Assembly (NCBI RefSeq): GCF_003286085.1
Contig: NW_020825716.1
Span: 1 to 64,000 of the forward strand
Length of the DNA: 64,000 nt
Direction of reading: 5' to 3'
Source: Drosophila persimilis
Taxonomy: Eukaryota > Arthropoda > Insecta > Diptera > Drosophilidae
This document shows positions 55,826 through 64,000 of the stretch, piece after piece. The notes beneath the pieces are model-generated. The model was given only the letters and a program-made list of their open reading frames with translations. It was not told where the DNA came from and did not search any database. Numbering within the stretch: the first letter of the stretch is position 1; every line of letters starts with the position of its first letter. The translations under genes were made by a program, and so were the position numbers.

Positions 55826-56929
55826 AACGAGGGGGAACGTTGTGAGTTGCTGCGGACACCGCAACTCTACAGTTATACCCGATACTAAGTCAGTATGGCT
55901 CTCCTCCGGCAGACGCTGCTAATATTGAACGACACGACAAAGAGTGCGTGCGAGAGAGACAGAAAAGCAGTCTGAGCGTGACGTCGGTCGCTGCGTAGCC
56001 AGTGCAAATTGATTTCTTGCTTTTGGCTACAAAAATAATCCGATCTGGTCCAGATTCAGCAAGCTGATAGATATTGTCGCTATCTATGATTCTGCGTTTT
56101 TAGTTTTCTCGAATCTGCAATAATGTGGATGTCGAATGTGGATGCAACAGATTTTCGTCCTTTGTGTGGGCTGTAGGGGGTAGGGCGAAATTATGAGATA
56201 TACGTTTTAAAGTGAGATCTAACAGAAGTGCGGATACCAAATTTGGTTACTCTAGCCTTAATAGTCTCTGAGATTTGTGGAAGCCCGAGATTTTCGTCCT
56301 TTGCGGGGGCGCAAGGGGGTGTGGCGAAATTTGGACACGAAACGGTCAAGGTCCGATATCACAGGAGTGTGGATACCAAATTTGGTTGCTCTGGCTCTTA
56401 TAGGTTCTAAGATCCTTGAACTCATATTTTGCAATTGGCAAAACCGACCATGAATCCTGTGTGTTAGAGAGAGAGAGCGAGAAAGAATGAAATTGTTTTC
56501 TTGATTCTGGCTATAATAATTATACAATCTGGTTGAGATTTTACATTAGAACATATAAACATCCTCTACGATTCTGAGTTTTTGGCTTTATCGTATCTTT
56601 AAAAATGTGGGTGCCACAGATTTTCGTCCTTTGTGGGGGCGGAAGTGGGCGGGGCGAAGTTCTGAACTACTTTTGTAGCAGTGACATATCACAGAAGTCT
56701 GGATCCAAAGCATCGTTGCTCTAGCTCTTATAGTCTTTGAGCACTAGGCGCTGAAGGGGACGGACGGACGGACGGACAGACAGACAGGGCTCAATCGACT
56801 CGGCTATTGATGCTGATCATGAATATATATACTTTATGGGGTCGGAAACGATTCCTTCTGGACGTTACACACATCCACTTTTACCACAAATCTAATATAC
56901 CCCAATACTCATTTTGAGTATCGGGTATA
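55826..56929 (+). mobile_element. DINE-1, array copy 5, joined to copia-like D
   Basis: Full-length, same long middle block as copy 3. Its 3' end GGGTATA meets copia pol (AAAATGGAGTAATTG) at 56930. Confidence 0.88.
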
Positions 56930-58010
56930 AAAATGGAGTAATTGTTGTTAAACATACAGGTATGTTGGATATACCTGTAGTCAAATTCCAAGCATACAGT
57001 GTAGATGCTAGGAACAAAAATAATTATCGATTATGGCATGAGAGGTTGGGGCATATAAGCAATGCAAAATTGCTTGAAATAAAGAATAATAATTTATTTA
57101 ATGACAGTAATCTTCTTGTTAATTTAAAAATATCAGATGAAGTTTGTGAGTCATGTTTAAATGGGAAACAGGCTAGGTTGCCATTTAAGCAATCTAAAGA
57201 TAAAAGTTATATAAAACGACCCTTGTTTGTAATACATTCAGATGTATGTGGCCCCATTAAACCAGTTACACTAGACGATAAAATTATTTTGATCTTCGTA
57301 GATCAATTTACACATTACTGTGTAACCTATTTGTTAAAATATAATCAGATGTATTCAATGTATTTAAAGATTTTGTAGCAAAGAGCGAGGCTCATTTTAA
57401 TTTCAAGATTGTCAATTTGTACATTGACAACGGTAGAGAATACTTGTCGAATGAAATGCGTGAGTTCTGCGTTAATAAAGGAATAAGTTATCATTTGACA
57501 GTGCCACATAACCTCAGTTGAATGGAGTTTCGAGCGAATGATAAGAAATGGTGCAAAATTAGACAAAAGTTTTTGGGGTGAAGCTGTGCTAACTGCAACA
57601 TATCTAATCAACAGAATTCCAAGCAAAGCACTTGGTGATTGTAAAATGACCCCATATGAGCTGTGGCACAATAGAAAGCCCAATTAAAAATTTTTAAGAG
57701 TGTTCGGTTCAACCGTGTATGTGCACAACAAAATTAAAAAAGGTAAATTTGATGAAAAATCATTCAAAGCTATCTTGATAGGGTATGAACAAAATGGACT
57801 CAAATTGTGGGATGTCATTAAAGGAAAAGTTATTGTTGCAAGAGATTTTGTCGTAGACGAGACTAATATGCTTTATTTTAGAGAAGTAAAATTTGAAACA
57901 GATTTCCCGAAAAAGAGTAAGGAAAGAAGTCAACAAGAATTCCTGAATGAGAGTAAGGAATCTGATCAGCTTAATTTCCCGAATTATATAATTATATATC
58001 CCGAATGAGA
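56930..58010 (+). pseudogene. Copia-like protease end and integrase (element D)
   Basis: Keeps the pre-integrase block LWHERLGHISNAKLLEIK and zinc-binding CESCLNGKQ missing from element C. It then has frameshifts near 57283, 57340 and 57510-57545 (deletion around NGVSERM). The NESK repeat linker is mostly deleted (57985), leaving FPNYIIIYPE and a stop. Confidence 0.87.
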
Positions 58011-58753
58011 GTAAGGATTGTGAAAAAGCTGATGAGCCAGATAATTGTCGTGAAGAAAATAAGGATACTAATATAATTAGTAGAAAAAGTGAGAGGTTAA
58101 AGTCTAAGCCGAAGGTGTCTTATAAAGAACATGATAAAAGCTTTAACAAATTTATATTAAATGCCCATATAATGTTTGATGAAGTTCCAAATTCTTTTGA
58201 TGAAATAAATTTTAGGAATGATAAATCTGATTGGGAGGAGGCAATAAATACAGAGTTAAATGCCCATGAAATTAATAACACCTGGACAATTATAAAGAAG
58301 CCAGAAAACAAAAATATTGTAGACAGTAGATGGGTATTTTCCATTAAATATAATGAACTAGGAGTCCCAATAAAATACAAAGCTAGACTGGTTGCAAGAG
58401 GATTTACTCAAAAGTACCAAGTAGACTATGAAGAAACATTTGCTCCCGTTGCTAGAATTGCCAGTTTTAGGTTCGTACTATCATTGGCAGTCCAGTTTAA
58501 TTTGAAAGTCCATCAGATGGATGTTAAAACAGCTTTCCTCAATGGTACATTAAGTGAGGAGATATATATGCGGCCTCCTCAGGGCGTATTATGCGGTGCT
58601 GGGCATGTATGCAAACTGAACAAAGCCATTTATGGGCTCAAACAAGCAGCTAGATGCTGGTTTCAAGTATTTGAGCAAGCATTGAAAGAATTCGATTTTG
58701 TAAACTCTCCCGTGGATCGTTGCATATATATTCTTGATAGAGGTGACATAAAG
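58011..58753 (+). pseudogene. Copia-like RT, N-terminal half (element D)
   Basis: Reads SRWVFSIKYNELGVPIKYKA, ARGFTQKYQVDYEETFAPVA, HQMDVKTAFLNGTLSEEIYM and NKAIYGLKQAARCW: the RT fingers and palm with the first catalytic Asp (MDVKTAF). Open to the DINE-1 insertion at 58753. This is the part deleted from A and C. Confidence 0.9.
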
Positions 58754-59862
58754 AACGAGGGGGAACGTTGTGAGTTGCTGCGGACACCGCAACTCTACAG
58801 TTATACCCGATACTAAGTCAGTATGGCTCTCCTCCGGCAGACGCCGCTAATATTTAACGACACGACAAAGAGTGCGTGCGAGAGAGACAGAAAATCAGTC
58901 TGAGCGTGACGTCGGGCGCTGCGTAGCCACTGCAAATTGATTTGTTCCTTTTGGCTATAAAAATGATCTGATCTGATCCAGATTCAGCAATCTAATAGAT
59001 ATGGTCATTATCTATGATTCTGCGTTTTTAGTTTTCTCAAATCTGCAATATTGTGGATGCAACAGATTTTCGTCCTTTGTGGGGGCGGAAGGGGGTGGGG
59101 CGAAATTTTGAGATATACGTTTTATAGTGAGATCTAACAGGAGTACGGACACTAAATTTGGTTACTCTAGCCTTAATACTCTCTGAGATTTGTGAATATC
59201 CCCAGATTTGCATCCTTTGCGGGGCGGAAGGGGGTGTGGCGAAATTTTGAAACAAACTCGTCTCGGTCCGATATATTAGGAGTGTGGATACCAAATTTGG
59301 TTGCTATAGCTTTTATAGTCTCTGAGATCTAGGCGCTAATGTTTTACTCTAAGCAAAGCCGCCTATGCTACGTGTGTGTTAGAGAGAGACAGGGCGAGAA
59401 AAATTGAAATTGTTTTCTTGATGCTGGCTATAATAATAATACGATCCAATTCAGATTCTGCAGCATAAAAGATATGGTCATTCTCTACGATCTGCGTTTT
59501 TGGTTTTCTCGTATCTTTAAAATTGTGGATGCCACAGATTTTCCCTTTGTGGGGGCGGAAGTGGGCGGGGCAAAGTTTTGAAATATTTTTGTAGCAGTGA
59601 CATATCACAGAAGTCTGGATCCAAAACATCGTTGCTCTAGCTCTTATAGTCTTTGAGCATTAGGCGCTGAAGGGGACGGACAGACGGACGACGGACAGAC
59701 GAACAGACGGACAGACAGACATGGCTCAATCGACTCGGCTATTGATGCTGATCAAGAATATATATACTTTATGGGGTCGGAAACGATTCCTTCTGGACGT
59801 TACACACGTCACTTTTACCACAAATCTAATATACCCCAATACTCATTTTGAGTATCGGTATA
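58754..59862 (+). mobile_element. DINE-1 inserted in copia-like D RT, complete copy
   Basis: About 1109 bp. The empty site is available in element B (GACATAAAGAAAAACATAT near 6096), so the ends are well defined: 5' AACGAGGGGGAACG, 3' GAGTATCGGTATA. Subterminal inverted repeats TATACCCGATACT (58801) / AGTATCGGTATA, a 5' hairpin (58770), and a 3' hairpin 7-bp stem ATACTCA/TGAGTAT. No target duplication beyond the A-run. Confidence 0.9.
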
Positions 59863-60619
59863 AAAACATATATGTATTATTATATGTTGATGATGTAGTA
59901 ATAGCGACAAGGGATATGGATAGAATGAATAATTTCAAAAATTATTTAAGCGAAAGATTTAGAATGACTGACTTAAATGAGATAAAACATTTTATCGGTA
60001 TCAGAGTAGAAATGTTTGAAGACAAAATATATTTGAGTCAAGCTGCATATGTAAAAAGAATTTTAAATAAATTTAACATGGATAGTTGCAATTCAGTCAG
60101 TACTCCATTACTAAATAAACTAAATTATGAGTTACTTAACTCAGATGAAGACTGCAATGCTCCATGTCGTAACCTTATTGGCTGTTTAATGTACATAATG
60201 CTGTGTACACGACCAGATTTAGCTACCGCTGTAAATATCTTGAGTAGATATAGTAGCAAGAACAATGCTGAGTTATGGCAATGTTTAAAAAGGGTTATTA
60301 GATATTTAAAGGGAACTATTGATATGAAGCTTATATTTAAAAAGAATACATCATTTGAAAATACATTAGTTGGCTATGTAGACTCCGATTGGGGTAGTAA
60401 TGAGATTGATAGAAAAAGTACAACGGGTTATTTGTTTAAAATGTTCGATTCCAATTTAATTTGTTGGAATACAAAAGACAGAATTCAGTGGCAGCTTCAT
60501 CAACTGAAGCTGAATATATGGCCCTATTTGAAGCTGTAAGAGAAGCTTTATGGCTAAAGTCTCTTCTAAATAGTATTAATCTTAACTTCGATAGACCCAT
60601 TCAAATTTATGAAGACAAC
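59863..60619 (+). pseudogene. Copia-like RT C-terminal half and RNase H start (element D)
   Basis: The YVDDVVIATRD box is at about 59886-59915, followed by the connection and RNase H as far as the roo-like LTR. A one-base deletion at 60474 (AATACAAAAGACAG) shifts the frame before the SSTEAEYM block. Confidence 0.9.
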
Positions 60620-61191
60620 TGTTAATGTGTATGTGTGTGTGTAGGAAGCTGGGTTGCATACGGTACATAAACCGTCTACAGTTTGGTCGTCGCAACTAGA
60701 ACTTGAACCAGTTGGACTGCGGAGAGGGTATCCTACGGTGCGCAAGTGAGGATCTGAAGACACAGCGACAGCCTCTGTTGATTGCGATGGAATGAGTGAC
60801 AGGCAGCTATGGTACTGTTTCTGATACTGACTTTATTGAACAAATGCATCTCCTTATATAGCTAACAGTGGAATTCTTATTCTATGGGAAGGACCGCACA
60901 GGCTCCTTGTGAGTGTATTTTTAGATTGGGTACACTTACTCTGTGCGGGGGTTATATTTCAGTGTATTTACTTAGGTACTTGGCAGCAATAAAATAGATA
61001 GTTTATTGCTTGATCCCTTTTGGTGGGTTCGAGTTTACAAGTGCTATTGTCTATTCTTAGTTGCTAATGTATTTTTCGTGTCGTCATATTCAGTTACATG
61101 AAATGACATGAACAATTTTATTTATGAGTATTTGTGTATGAGATTGAACTGTATATTCCTAATATTCATTAAATATGTCTGTGGCTGAACA
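60620..61191 (-). repeat. 3' LTR of the roo-like element
   Basis: 572 bp; on the minus strand TGTTCAGCCACAG to CACATTAACA. Copia pol resumes at 60619. The polypurine tract AACGGCCGGGAGAA is 61205-61192. A GTGTGTATG-rich stretch lies near the end. Confidence 0.85.
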
Positions 61192-61236
61192 TTCTCCCGG
61201 CCGTTGAACTGGTGTTCAACCATCGCTCAAGTCGAC

Positions 61237-63174
61237 CTAAAACCGTCGTGCAGGGGGTATAGGGGGTGATGACATGGCTGGATCGGGATTTGATGGCCTT
61301 GGTTTCCATAGTTGATATTTCTCCCGGAAAATGAAGGCAATGATCAATAAAATTAATATTGCTAGGGTTGCGTAAGCAGCGAGTTGATGGTGCTGCACGG
61401 TGGTGAGATGGTGTGGCAGCTCCTGATGATTGATGGTTGATAGTTGCTGGCGTAGATCATCAAGTTCTTGAAGAAAGTCTGATGTCTGGTTCTTCAGTTG
61501 CCACATTGGTGGCGAGGGTGATGTCTCCGGTGGGCTCACGTCATCAAACCGAGTGTAAGTCGATTTTACTTCGCTGATTGTGGTGCTGAAGGTGCTGATG
61601 CTTACTTCAGTATTGCGAGCAGTGCAACCAGGGGACATGGAGAGTAGACCAGTTCCTTCCAGTGTTATGGTTGACGGAACTCCGTTGCATACTGCTTGAA
61701 GTTTGGTTGTAGAATGCGTTGCGAAGATCCAATTATTTGGATGCTGAGTTTTTAGCCACACCGTGTCAGCCTTTGTGTGTGTTACCTGACACAGTGTTTC
61801 TGTTTTATTGTTAAACAGTTGAAACTCACAGCGATTGTCCACATTGAAGATCGTCTGATGGTCAAAGCAGATGAACTCCTCGTTGTGTACCTTAAGACAA
61901 CGTCGGAATTCCTCTTGGGTAGTGCCCATGAACTGGTCTCGGTGGATGTTCACCGTTATTATGGTGGTTCTGAGGTCAAATAGACTCCAGCTTGTTGAAT
62001 CCCAAAACGGAATTGGGATGATGCTGAAAACTTCGAACTGAGCTGTTGAAACCAGTGGTAGCGTCAGTTTGAAGATGACGTGTTTTGCAGTCGGGGTTCC
62101 TTCGGCTCGCATGATTCTGTATAGCTGAATCACCTCCTTCGTTGTGACCGGCAGCATTTGATCTTGTGGCAAATGATCCTGTATCTGGTCTAGTTGATCT
62201 ATTAGTTGCTCGGGAGACACCAGCGTGGAGCTTATTCTCCGATGATGAATACCGATTAGGACATCAGATATGTCGGACTGCATTCGTTGGAGAGTTCTTG
62301 TGAGCAGGGTTAATTGTGCTATTAGTCCTAGGTACGCTTGAGTCAGATGATCGCTGTGATATGATCCTCTTTCTCGGTTGATGGTAGCCATATGCTGTTC
62401 CAAAATTTTTAGGCGATTATCAGTTGTTACTTTGTCTTTTCTGACTACGTTTATTGTCGCGTCGATAATTGATGTTTGGTTTTGGAGCAGATGTAGTAGA
62501 AAGTCTTCATTGGTTTTCACTTTCTCAATTACTTGAGTCATCTCTTCTGCGTATTTTGCGTCGAGAACACCAAAAAGGCTGCTTGCTACGTTTCCTATGA
62601 TGTCCAGCGGCGATCTGCGTTTTCGAGAGGTTTTCATTAAAACGCTTCCTGCTTGTAGCTCGTTATGCACATGTTGAAAGTGTTGAACTATGGAGTTACA
62701 TGCCGGAACATTTTTTAATTCCGGGCACATGTATCGTAACTCTGAAATTCCAGCAGACATTAGTTGCATATCCTTCCAATATGGGTCCAAGTCATAGTAT
62801 ACGATCATGGTCCACTCAGACGTTGCTATTCTTGATGTTCCAAGTTTCTCATAGAATATTCCAGGCTTGTTTGCGAATTGTGTTACATTTATTGACTGTG
62901 ACAATGCTAATGGAAGCATGAGCAACAGCACCACTAATGTTGACGTTAATGTAGCTGAAATTTTTGTTGTTCGCTGTGTGGGTGGCTCATCAATCTCCGT
63001 GGTGTCACTGATCATGTTGTGGGAACGTTTGACTGCCACATCTTCTGGAAAGAGCGGCGCTAGACGAGTGATCGGGCGCTTGTATACGCCAGATGCTGTC
63101 TTAACGTCAACCACTCGTACGTGGTTGTCCTGTCCAGGATATGTCTTAATGATGCGACCCATTGGCCACTTCAT
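61237..63174 (-). CDS. Roo-like pol end plus envelope fusion glycoprotein, full-length frame
   Basis: 645 codons to a TAG at 61237-61239. Residues 1-42 (MKWPMGRIIKTYPGQ...) are the conserved C-terminal tail of the BEL/Pao integrase, so the first ATG is not an env start; pol and env are one frame. A hydrophobic signal-like segment lies at residues 79-92. A furin-type site RKRR at 184-187 is followed by SPLDIIGNVASSLFG, which resembles the fusion-peptide region of baculovirus-F-type proteins. Then come a helical region, Cys-containing domain, a membrane segment at 598-616 and a proline-rich tail. Uninterrupted. Whether it is expressed or active cannot be told. Confidence 0.82.
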   Translation of the reverse strand: MKWPMGRIIKTYPGQDNHVRVVDVKTASGVYKRPITRLAPLFPEDVAVKRSHNMISDTTEIDEPPTQRTTKISATLTSTLVVLLLMLPLALSQSINVTQFANKPGIFYEKLGTSRIATSEWTMIVYYDLDPYWKDMQLMSAGISELRYMCPELKNVPACNSIVQHFQHVHNELQAGSVLMKTSRKRRSPLDIIGNVASSLFGVLDAKYAEEMTQVIEKVKTNEDFLLHLLQNQTSIIDATINVVRKDKVTTDNRLKILEQHMATINRERGSYHSDHLTQAYLGLIAQLTLLTRTLQRMQSDISDVLIGIHHRRISSTLVSPEQLIDQLDQIQDHLPQDQMLPVTTKEVIQLYRIMRAEGTPTAKHVIFKLTLPLVSTAQFEVFSIIPIPFWDSTSWSLFDLRTTIITVNIHRDQFMGTTQEEFRRCLKVHNEEFICFDHQTIFNVDNRCEFQLFNNKTETLCQVTHTKADTVWLKTQHPNNWIFATHSTTKLQAVCNGVPSTITLEGTGLLSMSPGCTARNTEVSISTFSTTISEVKSTYTRFDDVSPPETSPSPPMWQLKNQTSDFLQELDDLRQQLSTINHQELPHHLTTVQHHQLAAYATLAILILLIIAFIFREKYQLWKPRPSNPDPAMSSPPIPPARRF

Positions 63175-63193
63175 TACAGGAAGGTTGTCTTCC

Positions 63194-63991
63194 TTAAAAA
63201 ACTAATAATCCTTCAGGTACGTTTGGTGAAGCGGTCTTCCATTTATGCCGAGCTTGCAATTCTTGGAGGTATTCTGTAGACCATTGTTTCCAGAATGAAT
63301 GCTTTAGGCGCGATACCAATTCCCAGCGCTTGACCAATGTTCTTCCTTGATGATCAGTATTGACGTCAGGAGGCGTTGTTAATGGTTCACCAATCAGGAA
63401 GTGTCCTGGGGTGAGCGCTGTTGTATCAGTGGGATCATTTGACATTGGAGTGATGGGTCGAGAATTGAGAATTGCTTCAATTTCGATTATTACTGTGTTT
63501 AATTCTTCAAATGTCAATGAGGCTGTGTTGGTGGTTGTTATCAACAGCTTTTTTGCTGATTTTACCGCCGCTTCCCAGAGGCCGCCAAACGATGGAGCCC
63601 TGGGAGGAATGAATTTAAAATCCACTTGCTTTTTGTTGCAATGATTCGTGATCAGAGCACTTGCCTTTGAGCTGAATATAGAGTCTTCTAATTCTTTAAG
63701 CTGATTGTTTGCACCCACAAAGTTCGTTGCATTGTCGCAATGAATAGTTTGGCACTTCCCACGTCTGCTTAAGAATCGACGCAGGGCGGCCAAGAATGCA
63801 TCTGTGGTCAGGTCGCTTACCAGCTCCAGGTGTACTGCCTTTGTGGAAAAGCAGCAGAACACGGCGATGTACGCCTTATCTGGTCTTTTGCCTCGGATCT
63901 TATGGTGGATCGAGATTGGTCCACAGTAGTCGACGCCTGCATTAAGAAACGGGCGTGCTTGTGTGACTCGTTGTGCTGGGAGATTGCCCAT
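63194..63991 (-). pseudogene. Roo-like integrase, frame-shifted at its end
   Basis: 265 codons, open to the window edge. Catalytic triad in context: VDYCGPI (D21), HCDNATNF (D86), FGGLWEAAVK (E140), then TALTPGHFLIGEPL and FWKQWSTEYLQELQARHKW. It ends at a TAA in a T-run: the sequence has six T at 63195-63200, and with five the frame would run on into the pol tail and env. Otherwise intact. Confidence 0.85.
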
Positions 63992-64000
63992 GATTTGGTG

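Larger units (their letters stand above)
46747..56929 (+). repeat. Tandem array of LTR-promoter segments alternating with DINE-1
   Basis: Five segments starting ACTAGGCCGT (within the gypsy LTR seen at 33316) and running through LTR and small-gene promoter to its 5' UTR (AAACTAAAAACC) alternate with DINE-1 copies in constant orientation. A full unit is about 2.2-2.4 kb. No gene body is included in any unit. Confidence 0.88.
56930..60619 (+). mobile_element. Copia-like retrotransposon D (middle part)
   Basis: From the end of protease to RNase H. The left part is replaced by the DINE array; the right part is cut by the roo-like LTR after GAAGACAAC. It contains a full RT core, interrupted by a DINE-1. 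No LTR of this copy is in the window. Confidence 0.92.
60620..64000 (-). mobile_element. Roo-like BEL/Pao element with env (3' part, runs off the window)
   Basis: Minus-strand element inserted in copia-like D: integrase, envelope, polypurine tract and 3' LTR. The order pol then env in one continuous coding region, and the LTR starting TGTTCA, are as in Drosophila roo. The 5' LTR, gag, PR and RT lie to the right of the window. Confidence 0.85.

Overview
This window is animal DNA, and everything recognisable points to a Drosophila genome in a transposon-rich (heterochromatic, pericentric or Y/neo-Y-like) region. The evidence is a copia-like Ty1/copia family, several BEL/Pao families including a roo-like one with an envelope gene, a gypsy-group errantivirus fragment, a CR1/jockey-type LINE, many DINE-1/INE-1 (Helentron) copies, and a host gene of the CYHR1 family (Drosophila CG32486) with a 69-bp intron. 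The DINE-1 type and overall style resemble the obscura group, but that is an impression, not a demonstration. No tRNA, rRNA or CRISPR was seen.

Layout, left half (1-31900): a nest of elements built on one old roo-related BEL/Pao copy (here BEL-2, minus strand), whose pieces lie at 7674-8572 and 29334-30320. BEL-2 was hit by (i) a copia-like element B (5963-7673), itself hit by an errantivirus (4447-5962), which abuts another copia-like copy A (87-4446); (ii) a 20.8-kb BEL-1 insertion (8578-29333) that has one LTR at each end and a 5-bp target duplication GCCGC, yet holds four partial tandem internal units of the same BEL family, with a further copia-like copy C (23569-28191, target duplication AGTAT) in its gag; (iii) a plus-strand BEL-3 starting at 30321.

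Middle (31897-46600): an inverted DINE-1, the integrase end and LTR of a Ty3/gypsy element, then about 0.75 kb that looks like the promoter of a small secreted-protein-like gene (exons 34626-41526). Its first intron is filled by BEL-E (34692-41205), which contains a LINE. Convergent to it is an intact two-exon CYHR1-like gene (minus strand, 42774-41623), and upstream of that a 58-codon reading frame. Then follow a 111-bp (37-codon) minisatellite and an unassigned region.

Right (46590-64000): a tandem array in which a segment made of the gypsy LTR plus the small gene's promoter alternates with DINE-1 copies (five LTR-promoter segments). The last DINE-1 runs straight into a copia-like element D (56930-60619), which holds a further clean DINE-1 and is cut by a roo-like element (60620 to beyond the window) carrying a full-length envelope frame.

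How parts work together: copia copies A and C lack the reverse transcriptase core and look like a non-autonomous subfamily that would depend on full copies such as B and D represent. BEL-1, BEL-2, BEL-3 and BEL-E are all broken. Only the CYHR1-like gene and the roo-like env frame look intact.
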